Assembly: GCA_021802555.1 (NCBI GenBank)
Contig: JAJZRU010000004.1
Span: 62,001-126,000, forward strand
Direction: 5' to 3'
Source of the DNA: Pseudomonadota bacterium
GTDB taxonomy: Bacteria > Pseudomonadota > Gammaproteobacteria > Burkholderiales > Thiobacillaceae
Length of the DNA: 64,000 bases
Numbering within the stretch: position 1 is the first letter of the stretch; each line of letters opens with the position of its first letter. This document shows, one piece after another, positions 1 to 10,438 of this stretch. The notes under the pieces are model-generated. The model ran no database searches. It was not told the DNA's origin and worked only from the letters and a program-made list of their open reading frames with translations. Position numbers and translations under genes: made by a program.

Positions 1-1239
1 GCCATCCAGGCGCTGCGTCAGCCAGTCGCGCAGAGTGCCCGGCGCTATGGCAGCGCAGGCTTCCAGCGCGAAGGCGTGCGTGAGCATGGCGCGTGCCTGG
101 ACGTCGCCGATACCGCGCGAGCGCAGATAGAACACTTGGCTCTCGTCCAGCCGCCCCACCGTGGCGCCGTGGCTGCATTTGACGTCGTCGGCATAGATTT
201 CCAACTGCGGCTTGGCGTCGATTTCGGCTAGCGGCGAAAGCAGCAGATTGCGGCTGGACTGACGCGCATCGGCCTTCTGCGCGCCCGGACGCACCACGAT
301 GAGGCCGTCGAACACGCCGCGCCCGCGCCCTGCGGCGATGCCGCGGAAGGCTTCCCGGCTTTGCGTGTGCGCAGCCGTGTGCTCAATGCGGGTGTGGTGA
401 TCCACATGGCTGCGGCCGCCGGCGAGGAAGCAGCCGTTCAGGGTCGCGCCGGCGCCCGCGCCGGCCAGATCGAGCGCGATGTCCTGGCGCGTGAGCTGAC
501 CGCCCAACGCCAGCGACAGGACATCCAGACGGCTGTCCTGCTCCTGGCGGGCGAAAAGTGCCCCGGTGTGGATGGCCGCGGCGCCATCCTCGACCAGCTT
601 CACATACGACAGGTGGGCCCGGGCGCCGACGAAAATCTCCGTCGCCGCATTGCGCCAATAATCGCCGCGGCCGTTGCACAGCTCCACGACCGTGGCCCGG
701 GCGCCGGGTTCCAGCACGATCAGGCTGCGTTCATGCACCATGGCGCCGTCTTCGTCTATGGTGCGCACGATGAATATCGGCTCATCGACGCGCCATTGCG
801 CCGGCACATGCAACACGACGCCCTCGCGCCACAATGCCGTATCGAGTGCGACCAGGGCCGATTCGCGCCCGGCCAGCGTGCCGAAGCGGGCCGCCGCGGG
901 CAGGGTAGTGTGCGCCAGCGCGACATCCAGGCGGCCGAGCATGCCCTCCGGCAGCGAGGTGGAGCGGCTCAGCGCGTAGCCGTTGCCATAGGTCAGAAGA
1001 TGTCCGGCAGGCAGGCTGTCGGGCAGGAACTCGGCGCCCGGCGCAGGGCTGTGCAACCGGCGCTTCTCCAGGGCAGTGAGCGAGGTGTATTTCCACGCTT
1101 CCTCGCGGCCCGGAAACCCCGCGCGGAAAAAGCTCTCCAGCGCCTCGTGGCGGCCCAGCTTGAGCCAGGACGGACCGGCCTCCATGGCGCTGCGCCCGGC
1201 CGCGAGATAGGCGGCGCGTTCTTCCTGCGCGATTCTCAT
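1..1239 (-). CDS. sufD: Fe-S cluster assembly protein SufD (partial, C-terminus beyond window)
   Basis: SufD is the SufB paralogue that completes the SufBC2D scaffold on which Fe-S clusters are built in the cytoplasm. The reading frame starts at an ATG that overlaps the sufC stop (ATGA) and stays open to the window edge, giving 413 codons, close to full length. The N-terminal region contains the PGREEAWKYTSL signature typical of SufD, and the visible end reads FALEACAAIAPGTLRDWLTQ, typical of the C-terminal beta-helix/helical part of the family. The gene is fourth in the run regulator-sufB-sufC-sufD, so co-transcription is expected. The identification is from family recognition; only the last few residues are missing from view. 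Confidence 0.93.
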   Translation of the reverse strand, partial: MRIAQEERAAYLAAGRSAMEAGPSWLKLGRHEALESFFRAGFPGREEAWKYTSLTALEKRRLHSPAPGAEFLPDSLPAGHLLTYGNGYALSRSTSLPEGMLGRLDVALAHTTLPAAARFGTLAGRESALVALDTALWREGVVLHVPAQWRVDEPIFIVRTIDEDGAMVHERSLIVLEPGARATVVELCNGRGDYWRNAATEIFVGARAHLSYVKLVEDGAAAIHTGALFARQEQDSRLDVLSLALGGQLTRQDIALDLAGAGAGATLNGCFLAGGRSHVDHHTRIEHTAAHTQSREAFRGIAAGRGRGVFDGLIVVRPGAQKADARQSSRNLLLSPLAEIDAKPQLEIYADDVKCSHGATVGRLDESQVFYLRSRGIGDVQARAMLTHAFALEACAAIAPGTLRDWLTQRLDG

Positions 1240-2003
1240 GCGCGCGCCCTCCGGGCCTCTGGAGCGGCCTCCAGCCAGCCGTAGCCGCGTTCTTCCAATT
1301 CCAAGGCCAACTCCGGCCCGCCGCTTTTCACCATGCGGCCGTCGGCCAGCACATGCACCCGGTCGGGACGGATGTAGTTGAGCAGGCGCTGGTAATGGGT
1401 GACCAGCACCATGGCGCGCTGCGGGCCGCGCAAGGCATTGACTCCGTCGGCCACGGCCTTGAGGGCATCGATGTCCAGACCCGAGTCGGTTTCGTCCAGG
1501 ATGGCCAGGCGCGGCTCCAGCACCGCCATCTGCAAAATCTCGTTGCGCTTTTTCTCGCCGCCGGAGAAGCCTTCGTTGACGGCGCGATAAAGCAGTTCCT
1601 CCTTCATGCCCACGAGGCCTAAGCGGCTTTGCACGTAGTCGAGGAAATCCATGGCATCCAGTTCCGTTTCGCCGCGTGCGCGGCGCACCTGGTTGAGCGC
1701 GGATTTCAGCAATTGGATGTTGGCCACGCCGGGAATTTCCACGGGATATTGAAACGCCAGGAAGATGCCCGCCCGGGCGCGCTCCTCGGGCGTTTGCCCG
1801 ATCAAGTCCTGGCCCAGATAACGAATTTCGCCGGCGGTCACGGCATAGCCGGGGCGCCCGGCGATGACATGGGCCAGCGTGCTCTTGCCTGAGCCGTTGG
1901 GCCCCATGACGGCGTGCACTTCGCCGGCCTGCACGCTGAGATCGACGCCCTTCAGGATGGGCTTGCCATCCACGGCGACATGCAGATCAGTGATTTCCAG
2001 CAT
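1236..2003 (-). CDS. sufC: Fe-S cluster assembly ATPase SufC
   Basis: SufC is the ABC-type ATPase of the SufBC2D complex; ATP hydrolysis drives the conformational change needed for cluster assembly. The 255-residue product begins MLEITDLHVAV and carries Walker A (GPNGSGKSTL near residue 35), a family-typical signature segment (GFSGGEKKRNEILQMA), Walker B (LAILDETDSGLD) and the H-loop region (LVTHYQRLL). The start at 2003 was chosen because it lies behind a strong AAGGAG ribosome site and gives the usual family length; a longer open frame upstream is only overlap with sufB. It ends in a 4-base overlap with sufD. Confidence 0.96.
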   Translation of the reverse strand: MLEITDLHVAVDGKPILKGVDLSVQAGEVHAVMGPNGSGKSTLAHVIAGRPGYAVTAGEIRYLGQDLIGQTPEERARAGIFLAFQYPVEIPGVANIQLLKSALNQVRRARGETELDAMDFLDYVQSRLGLVGMKEELLYRAVNEGFSGGEKKRNEILQMAVLEPRLAILDETDSGLDIDALKAVADGVNALRGPQRAMVLVTHYQRLLNYIRPDRVHVLADGRMVKSGGPELALELEERGYGWLEAAPEARRARA

Positions 2004-2014
2004 TGCGTCTCCTT

Positions 2015-3463
<1,449 letters not shown>

Positions 3464-3464
3464 A

Positions 3465-3902
3465 TCATTTCTCCAAGCGTTGCAGGCGCACGGTGGCCGC
3501 CCTCGGGACGGTCATGTCCGCCAGGCTCACCGCATCCAGCGCCACTTGCAGCGCATGGCCGATCAGCTGCCAATGCGGCCGCGTGGCGCAGCCCTTCTCC
3601 ATGTCGCACACACCCCGCCCCAGCGCGCATTCCGTGACCGCCAGCGGGCCTTCCACGGCGGCCAGTATCTGCGCCATGGAAATGCGCTCCGGCGCACGCG
3701 CCAGCCCATAGCCGCCGGCCGCACCGCGCTGGCTCGTGAGCAACCCCTCGCGCGCCAGCAGCTTCAGCAGCTTGGCCACCACCGGCGGCGGCAGGCCGGA
3801 GCGCTGAGCCAGCCCGCGCGCACTGTGCGTCTCGAACGGTGCGCGCGCCATGTGCATGAGCAACAGGGTGGCGTAATCGGTGAGCTTGCTGATTCTCAGC
3901 AT
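3465..3902 (-). CDS. Rrf2-family regulator of the SUF operon (SufR-like)
   Basis: This 145-residue protein is an Rrf2-type winged-helix transcription factor. It begins [20 protein letters not shown], the standard Rrf2 opening, has a helix-turn-helix around residues 27-57 and the wing [12 protein letters not shown], then three cysteines at residues 92, 99 and 105, the usual positions for holding an Fe-S cluster in IscR-like regulators. It is the first gene of the suf operon, one base before sufB, the arrangement of the 'SUF system Fe-S cluster assembly regulator' subfamily. It probably senses cluster supply and represses its own operon; a palindrome just upstream is a candidate operator. An in-frame upstream start is excluded by a stop codon. 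Confidence 0.9.
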   Translation of the reverse strand: MLRISKLTDYATLLLMHMARAPFETHSARGLAQRSGLPPPVVAKLLKLLAREGLLTSQRGAAGGYGLARAPERISMAQILAAVEGPLAVTECALGRGVCDMEKGCATRPHWQLIGHALQVALDAVSLADMTVPRAATVRLQRLEK

Positions 3903-3927
3903 GACGGTTTCAGCATGGCGAACATCA

Positions 3928-3948
3928 ATAGGACTGATTAAGTTCTAT
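3928..3948 (-). promoter_or_regulatory. Candidate Rrf2 operator upstream of the suf operon
   Basis: A 21-base imperfect palindrome: ATAGGACT and AGTTCTAT are inverted copies (7 of 8 matching) separated by GATTA. It lies 26 bases before the start codon of the Rrf2 regulator. The layout resembles IscR type-1 sites, which are AT-rich palindromes with a GACT/AGTC core. A -35-like TTGAAC lies beside it on the minus strand. Autoregulation is inferred. Confidence 0.55.
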
Positions 3949-4030
3949 ATAGTTCAAGCATGCGCCAACGCAAGAGGATTCACTCGGCGACCAGGAAAGC
4001 CCGGCTTTTCAGCGCGGCGCGCCAGGCCGG

Positions 4031-5446
4031 TCAGCGACGCGGGGCCGGCATGCCCCGATATACCCAGCGCAGCAGGGCATCCTGCGCCGCCGCAGCGTCG
4101 GCGGCATCGTTGGCGTTGACCAGGAACACCACCACGACGCGCTGCTTGTTCCTGTCCAGCACATAACCGGCGATGGCCTTGGCGTTTCGGAGCGTGCCGG
4201 TTTTGAGATGGGCGCGCCCCGCCAGCGGCGTGTCCTGCATGCGATGGCGCAGCGTACCGTCCAGGCCGAGAATGGGCAGGGCGGACTCCAGTTCGCCGTA
4301 CACCGGACTGCGGTAGGCATGCCTCAGCAGCTGCGCCAGCGTCAGGGGTGCGACGCGCTCGCGGCGCGACAGGCCGGAGCCGTTCACCAGCACCAGGCCG
4401 GGGTGGGCAATGCCCAGGCGATCGAGCCAATCCTCCACGCGCGTCGCCGATTTGGCGGCATCGGCGGGCGGGTCGTCGGCCGAGAGGTCGAGAAATATCG
4501 TCTTGGCCATGACGTTGTTGCTGTACTTGTCCATGGCGCGGACCACGTTCATGAGCGGCGCCGAAGGCCAGGCGAGCAATGGCCGCGCGCCCGGCGCCAG
4601 CGCCCCCGGATGCACCGTGCCCGCCATCTTGCCGCCCAGTTCGCGCCACAGCGTCTCGAAAAGCCCCGCCGTGGTCGCCAGGGGCGCGCCCAGATTGACG
4701 CCCTGCATCTGGCTGCCGCAGGCCGCCGGATAGCGCCCCGCCAGGGTGAGCGTGCCGGCATCGAGCTGCAAACTCAGGCCGTCGCCCCAATCGCCGCAAG
4801 GGCCGTCTGCCAGTTGCAGCCGATTGGCCACGGTCAGATTGGCCGGCTGCGGGTCCATCTGCACCAGCACGGTGTCTGCCTGCGGACGCAAATACAGCCA
4901 ACTGGCATTGAAATTGGTCAGCAACGCCGAGGGCGGTGCATTGTAAGGCTCGCGCGGCGCGTCGTCGAAGGCGCCGGGATCGTCGGGCTGGGGAGCGAAC
5001 AGGCTGTCATCCAGCACCACGTCGCCGTCGATGTCTCGCACTCCGGCCAGGCGGATGGCGCGCAGCATGCGCCACAAACGGTCGAAGGTGAGATAGGGGT
5101 CGCCGCCGCCCACGAGATAGAGGTTGCCTTTGAGCGTTCCATGTTCGATGGGGCCGTCGGCGTACACGCGCGTCTGCCAGCGATAGGCAGGCCCAAGGAG
5201 ATCAAGGGCCGCCAGGCTGGTGACGAGCTTCATGGTGGAAGCCGGCGCCATGGCCTCGTTGGCGTGCAGTGCGAGCATCGGACGCTGGCGATCCACCGGC
5301 CACACCACGATGCCGACATCGGCCAGCGGGATGTGCGCCGTCCGCAACGCGCTCGCCACCGGGGCCGGCAGGCGCGCCGCCTGCGCCGCTCCTGCCCACA
5401 ACAGCAGAAGCGTCAGCAGAATGCGCTCAGCCCAGGTGCGCGACAT
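4031..5446 (-). CDS. dacB: D-alanyl-D-alanine carboxypeptidase / endopeptidase, PBP4 (DacB) type
   Basis: A class C low-molecular-weight penicillin-binding protein that trims or cleaves peptidoglycan peptides in the periplasm. The chosen start gives a clear signal peptide (residues 1-23, hydrophobic [15 protein letters not shown]). Active-site motifs are visible: STMK at residues 70-73 (nucleophile serine and lysine), YSNN (the SxN motif) in the middle, and KTGTL near the C-terminus. The large insertion between the first and second motifs is typical of PBP4/DacB. At 471 residues it has normal family length. Its start lies inside the end of the upstream epimerase gene (20-base overlap), indicating translational coupling with the sugar-nucleotide genes. 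Confidence 0.93.
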   Translation of the reverse strand: MSRTWAERILLTLLLLWAGAAQAARLPAPVASALRTAHIPLADVGIVVWPVDRQRPMLALHANEAMAPASTMKLVTSLAALDLLGPAYRWQTRVYADGPIEHGTLKGNLYLVGGGDPYLTFDRLWRMLRAIRLAGVRDIDGDVVLDDSLFAPQPDDPGAFDDAPREPYNAPPSALLTNFNASWLYLRPQADTVLVQMDPQPANLTVANRLQLADGPCGDWGDGLSLQLDAGTLTLAGRYPAACGSQMQGVNLGAPLATTAGLFETLWRELGGKMAGTVHPGALAPGARPLLAWPSAPLMNVVRAMDKYSNNVMAKTIFLDLSADDPPADAAKSATRVEDWLDRLGIAHPGLVLVNGSGLSRRERVAPLTLAQLLRHAYRSPVYGELESALPILGLDGTLRHRMQDTPLAGRAHLKTGTLRNAKAIAGYVLDRNKQRVVVVFLVNANDAADAAAAQDALLRWVYRGMPAPRR

Positions 5447-6455
5447 ACCAGTCCATCGCTTCGCGCAGGCCTTCGCGGATGCGATGGCTGGGCGCGTAGC
5501 CCAGCAGGGTCTTGGCCTTGGTGATGTCGGCCAGCGAATGGCGCACGTCGCCCTTGCGGAAGTCTCGGTAGGTGGGTTGGAAGTCCAGCAGATGAGGATA
5601 GCGCTGCGCCAGGTTGGCGCGGATGGCCTCGAACAAGTCATTCAGCGTGGTGCGGTCGCCCACCGCCACGTTGTACACCTGGTTCACCGCATCGGGATTG
5701 GCCGTGGTGGCAGCCAGCAGATTGGCCTGAATGACATTGTCGATGTAGCAGAAGTCGCGGCTGGTTTCGCCGTCGCCGTTGATATAGACCGGCTCGTTCT
5801 TGATCATGCTCGCCACCCATTTGGGCACCACTGCGGCATAGGCGCCATTGGGATCCTGGCGGCGGCCGAAGATGTTGAAGTAGCGCAGGCCGAGGGACTG
5901 GGTGCCGTAGCTGCGGCCGAACACGTCGGCGTAAAGTTCGTTCACGTACTTGGTGACGGCATAGGGCGACAACGGCTTGCCGATGACGTCCTCCACCTTG
6001 GGCAGGCCGGGATGGTCGCCATAGGTGGAGCTGGATGCCGCGTAGACGAAGCGTTGCACGCCGGCATCGCGCGCCGCCACCAGCATGTGCAGAAAGCCGG
6101 TGTTGTTGGCGGCGTGGGTGGCGAGGGGATCCTCCAGCGAGCGCGGCACCGACCCCAGCGCCGCCTGGTGCAGCACGTAGTCCACGCCCTTGCAGGCGGC
6201 CTGGCAGTCCTCCAGCTTGCGGATGTCGCCGCGGATGAAGCGGAAATTGCCCCAGCGCGCGGCCCCGACGGACTCACGCACTTCGTCGAGATTGCGCTGG
6301 TGCCCGGTGGCGAAATTATCCAGCCCGATGACGCGCTGATCGAGATTGAGCAGCGCTTCCGCCAGGTTGCAGCCGATGAAGCCGGCGGCGCCGGTGACGA
6401 GCCAGGTCTTCGGCGCCGCGCGCAGATTTGCGCAGGCCGCCGCGTAGGCGGACAT
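5427..6455 (-). CDS. UDP-N-acetylglucosamine 4-epimerase (WbpP/TviC-like, SDR family)
   Basis: An extended short-chain dehydrogenase that interconverts UDP-GlcNAc and UDP-GalNAc, or the corresponding uronic acids, for surface polysaccharide. The 342-residue protein has the NAD-binding TGAAGFIG motif near residue 23, a catalytic SSSTYG serine and a [10 protein letters not shown] Tyr-x3-Lys. Its length and sequence resemble WbpP of Pseudomonas and TviC of the Vi antigen locus. The start overlaps the stop of the UDP-HexNAc dehydrogenase (ATGA), the same pairing as wbpO-wbpP and tviB-tviC. Exact substrate preference cannot be read from the sequence. Confidence 0.9.
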   Translation of the reverse strand: MSAYAAACANLRAAPKTWLVTGAAGFIGCNLAEALLNLDQRVIGLDNFATGHQRNLDEVRESVGAARWGNFRFIRGDIRKLEDCQAACKGVDYVLHQAALGSVPRSLEDPLATHAANNTGFLHMLVAARDAGVQRFVYAASSSTYGDHPGLPKVEDVIGKPLSPYAVTKYVNELYADVFGRSYGTQSLGLRYFNIFGRRQDPNGAYAAVVPKWVASMIKNEPVYINGDGETSRDFCYIDNVIQANLLAATTANPDAVNQVYNVAVGDRTTLNDLFEAIRANLAQRYPHLLDFQPTYRDFRKGDVRHSLADITKAKTLLGYAPSHRIREGLREAMDWYVAHLG

Positions 6456-7735
6456 CAAAGCCTCCAGAGGGTGAATCCCGCGCCCGTTACGGTGGCCGGA
6501 TCGTAAGCCGATTTCACGTCCGTGAACACGCCGCCCTTGCCGAGCTTGGCGGTGAGTTGGGCGAAGCCCATGTCCAGGTATTGCTTGTGCGCCACCGCCG
6601 CCACGATCGCGTCGCACTGCGGTAATTTTTCCCAGGGCGTGAGGCTCACGCCGTATTCATGTTCGGCTTCCCTGGGCTCGCCCAGCGGGTCGTGCACGCT
6701 CACCACGCAGCCGAAGGATTGCAGTTCGCGGATCACGTCCACCACCTTGGAGTTGCGCAGGTCGGGACAATTTTCCTTGAAGGTGAGGCCCAGCACGTTG
6801 ACCCTGGCGCCCTTCACCTGCACGCCGTTCTGGATCATGGCCTTCACGGTTTCCTGCGCGACATAGGCGCCCATGCCGTCATTGATGCGGCGCCCGGCGA
6901 GGATGACTTGCGGGTGGTAGCCCAGCATGTCGGCCTTGTGCGTCAGGTAATACGGGTCCACGCCGATGCAGTGGCCACCCACCAGGCCGGGGCGGAAAGG
7001 CAGGAAGTTCCACTTGGTGCCGGCGGCCTTGAGCACTTCCAGAGTGTCGATGCCGAGCTTGTGGAAGATGAGCGACAGCTCGTTCATGAGCGCGATGTTC
7101 AAGTCGCGCTGCGTGTTCTCGATGACCTTGGCCGCCTCCGCCACCTTGAGCGAGCTGGCCTTGTGCACGCCGGCGGTGATGACCGAACTGTACAGGGCCG
7201 CGACTTTTTCCAGGGTGTCGGCATCGTCGCCGGACACCACTTTGAGGATTTTCGTAATGGTGTGCTCGCGGTCGCCCGGGTTCACGCGCTCGGGCGAGTA
7301 GCCCACATGGAAGTCGCGCATCCACTTCATGCCGGAATGCTTTTCCAGGATGGGAATGCAGACCTCCTCGGTGGCGCCGGGGTACACGGTGGATTCGTAC
7401 ACTACGATGGCGCCCTTCTTCATGTGCTTGCCCACGGTGGTGGAGGAACCCACCAGCGGGGAGAAATCGGGAATATGTGCCTCATCCACAGGCGTGGGCA
7501 CGGCGATGATGATGAAATCCGCTTCCTTAAGGCTGGCCGGATCGGTGCTTACGCTAAGGTGCGTAGCAGCTTTCAGGGCCTCCGTTGATACTTCGCCGGT
7601 GGGGTCGCAAAATCGGCGGTAGCTTTCCACCTTTTCGGCCGACAGATCGTAGCCGATGGTTTTGTATTTCCTGCCGAACTCCACTGCCAAGGGCAGGCCC
7701 ACGTAACCCAGGCCCACGACGGCCACGACGCTCAT
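6455..7735 (-). CDS. tviB: UDP-N-acetyl-hexosamine 6-dehydrogenase (TviB/WbpO-like)
   Basis: A nucleotide-sugar dehydrogenase that oxidises the 6-OH of UDP-GlcNAc or UDP-GalNAc to the uronic acid, using two NAD+. The 426-residue sequence starts with the Rossmann motif [12 protein letters not shown], has the [11 protein letters not shown] segment, a catalytic cysteine in [12 protein letters not shown] and the C-terminal NAD/UDP domain with [16 protein letters not shown]. It starts behind a good AGGAG site and is the first gene of a three-gene overlapping unit with the 4-epimerase and the PBP4-like gene. The product would feed a capsule, exopolysaccharide or O-antigen; no glycosyltransferases are in view. 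Confidence 0.92.
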   Translation of the reverse strand: MSVVAVVGLGYVGLPLAVEFGRKYKTIGYDLSAEKVESYRRFCDPTGEVSTEALKAATHLSVSTDPASLKEADFIIIAVPTPVDEAHIPDFSPLVGSSTTVGKHMKKGAIVVYESTVYPGATEEVCIPILEKHSGMKWMRDFHVGYSPERVNPGDREHTITKILKVVSGDDADTLEKVAALYSSVITAGVHKASSLKVAEAAKVIENTQRDLNIALMNELSLIFHKLGIDTLEVLKAAGTKWNFLPFRPGLVGGHCIGVDPYYLTHKADMLGYHPQVILAGRRINDGMGAYVAQETVKAMIQNGVQVKGARVNVLGLTFKENCPDLRNSKVVDVIRELQSFGCVVSVHDPLGEPREAEHEYGVSLTPWEKLPQCDAIVAAVAHKQYLDMGFAQLTAKLGKGGVFTDVKSAYDPATVTGAGFTLWRL

Positions 7736-7807
7736 GAAAGGTCTCCTGAAATGTTAGGTCGGACGAAGGTATTAGGCGGATTCTACCGAAACTCGCTCCC
7801 CCGCCGG

Positions 7808-8611
7808 ATGCCACCAAAGCCATATGCCTGGGCCATTTGGTGCAAACTTTGGGCCCGCGCCCTGCTGCTGCTCTTGTTGCTGCCCGCCGGCCAGGCTGCC
7901 GGCGCCGATGTGGCCGACGCCGTCATGGGCATCAAGCCCGCGGTCGTGGGCGTGGGCACTTACCGCCCGACCGGCGCCCCCCAGGCCAATCTGGAAGGCA
8001 CCGGCTTCGCCGTGGGCAACGGGCTCTATATCGTGACCTGCGCGCATGTCGTGTCCAAGCCGCTGGATTATGCGCACAACGAATCCTGGGCCATCTTCTA
8101 TCGCCAGGACGGCCAAACCCGCTACCGCGTGGCCCAGTTGGCCGGAGTGGACCGCGCGCACGACCTCGCCGTGCTGAAAATCCCCGGCCCGCCCCTGCCC
8201 ACCCTGGCCTTGGGCGATTCCAAGAACGCGCGCGAGGGCTGGACGTTTTATTTCACCGGCTTCCCCATCGGCGCCCTGCTGGGCCTCTACCCCGCCACCG
8301 CGCGCGCGGGACTCTCCGCCATCGTGCCCATCTTCACGCCCGTGCTGCGGGCGTCCGAACTGACCGCGCGCGCCATCCAGGCCGCCGCCCATCCCTACCG
8401 CATCTTCCAGCTCGACGGCATCGCCTACCCCGGCAACTCCGGCAGCCCTTTGTGGTATCCCGAAGACGGCAAGGTGTACGGCGTGGTCAATGCCGTGTAC
8501 GTGAAAGGCTCCAAGGAAGCCGCGCTGAGCCACCCCACCGGCATCAGCTATGCGATTCCTTCCGATTATGTGATCAAGCTGTTGCAGAAGGTGGGGGTGC
8601 CGGGGTATTGA
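7808..8611 (+). CDS. Exported trypsin-like serine protease (S1/HtrA-like fold, no PDZ)
   Basis: A small periplasmic or secreted serine peptidase. All three catalytic residues are visible: His in TCAHVV, Asp in HDLAVL and Ser in GNSGSPLW. A hydrophobic signal sequence (ARALLLLLLLPAGQAAGA) precedes the domain. There is no PDZ domain, so it is shorter than DegP/DegQ; closest in style are stand-alone trypsin-like peptidases. The start is uncertain: an upstream ATG at 7751 would add 19 residues but falls in the leader region of the divergent dehydrogenase gene and puts a long charged tail before the signal peptide, so 7808 is preferred. Substrate unknown. Confidence 0.82.
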   Translation: MPPKPYAWAIWCKLWARALLLLLLLPAGQAAGADVADAVMGIKPAVVGVGTYRPTGAPQANLEGTGFAVGNGLYIVTCAHVVSKPLDYAHNESWAIFYRQDGQTRYRVAQLAGVDRAHDLAVLKIPGPPLPTLALGDSKNAREGWTFYFTGFPIGALLGLYPATARAGLSAIVPIFTPVLRASELTARAIQAAAHPYRIFQLDGIAYPGNSGSPLWYPEDGKVYGVVNAVYVKGSKEAALSHPTGISYAIPSDYVIKLLQKVGVPGY

Positions 8612-8733
8612 GGGTGGATGGGGGCAGCACAGCCACCGGCTCCCAGCCCTGTGGACGTCCTCCCCTATACATGGGCACAGCCGAACAGGATGGTGAGGGA
8701 TGCGTTAATGCAAGACCCCATTTTTCCTTTCTT

Positions 8734-9195
8734 TCAGCGCCTGAGCAATCTCAGGTCCGTAAAGAAATCCTGCGGCGCGCCGACCTCGATCTTGGAGAAG
8801 GCCGGATGCAGCGGGTTCAGCAGATAGTTGGATTCCGCCGGGATCACGGCGCTCGGCACGGCCAGCACGGCGCCGGTGCCGCGCCTGGCCCACTCGCTGC
8901 CCAAAGTTTGCAACTCCTGCCTGGCCGCAGCCTCACGCCAGTGGCCGGGGAGTTGCTCCGGAGCGATGCGCTCGATTTTCATGCGGCTGGGCAGGATCGC
9001 GGAGATCATGACGTATCGGGCCCTGAGCGGCTCATCCTGCACCAGCATTTCCAGCATGGCCAGCGACTGGCTGCCGGCAGTGTAAACCAGGGGGGTACCT
9101 TTGCGATTCCAACGCCCACCGTAAAGCCGGGCGCCCTCACCCGTGAACGCGGCCTGCGCGAACCGAGCCGTGACCAGGCGCCAGAGCGTGCGCAT
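8734..9195 (-). CDS. RES-domain toxin of a type II toxin-antitoxin pair
   Basis: The 153-residue product has the RES signature: the Arg-rich start RLVTARFA, the Arg-Tyr-Gly region around LYGGRWNRKGTPLVYTAGS, a mid-protein Glu in LAMLEMLVQ, and the Ser-containing SAVIPAESNYLLNP block. RES toxins (MbcT/ParT type) degrade or modify NAD+ or related cofactors. The partner antitoxin lies upstream on the same strand at 9449-9883, but about 250 bases separate them, whereas such pairs are normally adjacent or overlapping. The ATG at 9195 abuts one arm of an inverted repeat that bounds this gap; TTG at 9198 is an alternative start. Confidence 0.88.
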   Translation of the reverse strand: MRTLWRLVTARFAQAAFTGEGARLYGGRWNRKGTPLVYTAGSQSLAMLEMLVQDEPLRARYVMISAILPSRMKIERIAPEQLPGHWREAAARQELQTLGSEWARRGTGAVLAVPSAVIPAESNYLLNPLHPAFSKIEVGAPQDFFTDLRLLRR

Positions 9196-9442
9196 CAACC
9201 CGGGTATTTCACCGGATCGCGGGATGATGGCGAGGCAATGTGCGAGCAGATTTGCGCATCCCGCGACAAACCAATAGCCAGCCTATTGGCGCGAAGCGGG
9301 GGTGCAAAGATGCCGCACATTGTCCGCCAGCGCCCGCGAAGGCCAGCGGCACAAATTGGCTTTCAGTCCGATTTCCAGGAAATCCCATATTCATGCGCTT
9401 TTTCATCATCTTCGGGGCCGGTCTGGTGAAATATCCGGGTTG
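9196..9442. repeat. 247-bp segment bounded by 20-bp inverted repeats, between antitoxin and toxin
   Basis: The left arm at 9196-9215 and the right arm at 9423-9442 are inverted copies of each other, matching at 18 of 20 positions. Inside lie further palindromes: a perfect 10-base pair of TCGCGGGATG and CATCCCGCGA (about 9216-9266), and CCAATAG/CTATTGG with a 5-base loop. No convincing ORF is present and no target-site duplication is evident. The arrangement resembles a small non-autonomous element (MITE-like) or a large structured leader. It sits exactly where the toxin should follow the antitoxin. Confidence 0.6.
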
Positions 9443-9448
9443 GACTCG

Positions 9449-9883
9449 TCAGGCGAATACGCCGTGTTCGATGCGCCCCAGGGTGTCCAGCACGGTTTCT
9501 GCGCCGATCTCGGTATCCAGCAGCGACAGCGGCGTGGCTCCCGACAGGGCCGCGTTTCCGGATTTCAGCCAATCCAGCGCCGCATCCGGGTTCTCGAAGA
9601 CAGCTTCCGCCCGCTCGATCACGCGGGCCAGCCGCACCAGCTTGGCCGATTCCTCGCTGTTGAGCAGACCTGCCTTCTTGCGCCGCGCCAGCGTGCGTTC
9701 GGGAATGGCCAGTACGGTGGCCAGTTCGGATTGGGTCATGTGCATGGCCTTTGCAAGCGAATCGACCGCCGCCGAGGGAATACCTTGGCGGATGACCGAA
9801 ATCCATTGCAGAGCGGTACGAGGGTGGACAGGCAGAACCTGTTTGCCGCCCAGCAGGGTTTCGAGCGCAAGCGCGTGAGTCAT
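9449..9883 (-). CDS. Xre/MbcA/ParS-type antitoxin (DUF2384 toxin-binding domain)
   Basis: A 144-residue antitoxin with an N-terminal Xre-like helix-turn-helix region (SLAKAMHMTQSELATVLAI, then PERTLARRKKAGLL) and a C-terminal MbcA/ParS/Xre antitoxin domain (VFENPDAALDWLKSGNAALS, then LDTEIGAETVLDTLGRIEHG). Such proteins neutralise RES toxins and usually repress the pair. The ATG at 9883 was chosen because GGAG lies 7 bases upstream. The cognate RES gene is downstream on the same strand, beyond a 247-base inverted-repeat segment. Confidence 0.9.
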   Translation of the reverse strand: MTHALALETLLGGKQVLPVHPRTALQWISVIRQGIPSAAVDSLAKAMHMTQSELATVLAIPERTLARRKKAGLLNSEESAKLVRLARVIERAEAVFENPDAALDWLKSGNAALSGATPLSLLDTEIGAETVLDTLGRIEHGVFA

Positions 9884-9954
9884 GGCCAAGCTCCTTGATA
9901 CGCCATTTGGCAGACAGTATACACAATAATGGCATCCAGAAACCCTTCTTCCCT

Positions 9955-9988
9955 TGGGGGCAGGTGGCGCGCAACGCCGGATGAGGGC
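9955..9988 (-). repeat. Dispersed GC-rich intergenic repeat (family B copy)
   Basis: On the minus strand this reads CCCTCATCCGGCGTTGCGCG followed by a CACC-rich tail. Close relatives occur at 17348-17366, 17381-17423 and 26960-27002, all in intergenic DNA. It is one of several repeats in the toxin-antitoxin island. Confidence 0.55.
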
Positions 9989-10035
9989 AGGTTGGATGGG
10001 CGCGGCACAAGATGCGGGAAAAAATTCGAAAAATT

Positions 10036-10105
10036 AGGGTCAGACACCAAATACAGCCCCAAACCTAGCCAAAAAGCGGCCAGCAAAAAAATGGTGCTGA
10101 CCCCT
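10036..10105. repeat. Imperfect inverted repeat with GGTCAG core downstream of hicB
   Basis: AGGGTCAGACACCA at 10036-10049 and TGGTGCTGACCCCT at 10092-10105 are imperfect inverted copies (one shifted base). The GGGTCAGAC core resembles the remnants left by REP-associated transposase elements. It lies just beyond the hicB stop. Confidence 0.4.
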
Positions 10106-10114
10106 TTCCCCTCC

Positions 10115-10438
10115 CTATGCCGCCAGTTTGGCGCTTGCCAGCCGGTTGAGGCTCACACCTTGTTCGGCCGCCTGCAAAGCCAGGGAACGATGCAACTCGG
10201 GCGGAATCCGTACGCGGAATTCGCCGCTGTAATGTTTTTCCGCCAAGGCCTCGGGCACCGGCTCGCCATGCTTCTGCAAGTCCGCCACCACCTCGGCCAC
10301 TATTTGGCGTATCCCCGCAAGCGCGGCTTCGGGGCTTTCCGCCAGCCAGCTCAGCGAGGGAAATTCCACACACAGCCCGACGTGCTCGCCGTCCTCTTGC
10401 GACCAAGTGACGCGGTAGGTGTAGTGATTAATGCTCAT
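10115..10438 (-). CDS. hicB: HicB-type antitoxin
   Basis: A 107-residue antitoxin with the partial RNase H fold of HicB at its N-terminus (YRVTWSQEDGEHVGLCVEFP, then SWLAESPEAALAGIRQIV) and a ribbon-helix-helix segment at its C-terminus (FRVRIPPELHRSLALQAAEQ, then LNRLASAKL). HicB binds and inactivates the HicA RNase and represses the operon. Its ATG overlaps the hicA stop by 4 bases, giving the order hicA-hicB. The chosen start removes about 54 upstream residues that merely overlap hicA. Confidence 0.92.
   Translation of the reverse strand: MSINHYTYRVTWSQEDGEHVGLCVEFPSLSWLAESPEAALAGIRQIVAEVVADLQKHGEPVPEALAEKHYSGEFRVRIPPELHRSLALQAAEQGVSLNRLASAKLAA

Noticed and set aside
361-1284. 307-codon plus-strand frame at the left end
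   Set aside because: It is opposite sufD, whose protein sequence and start overlap with sufC are clear.
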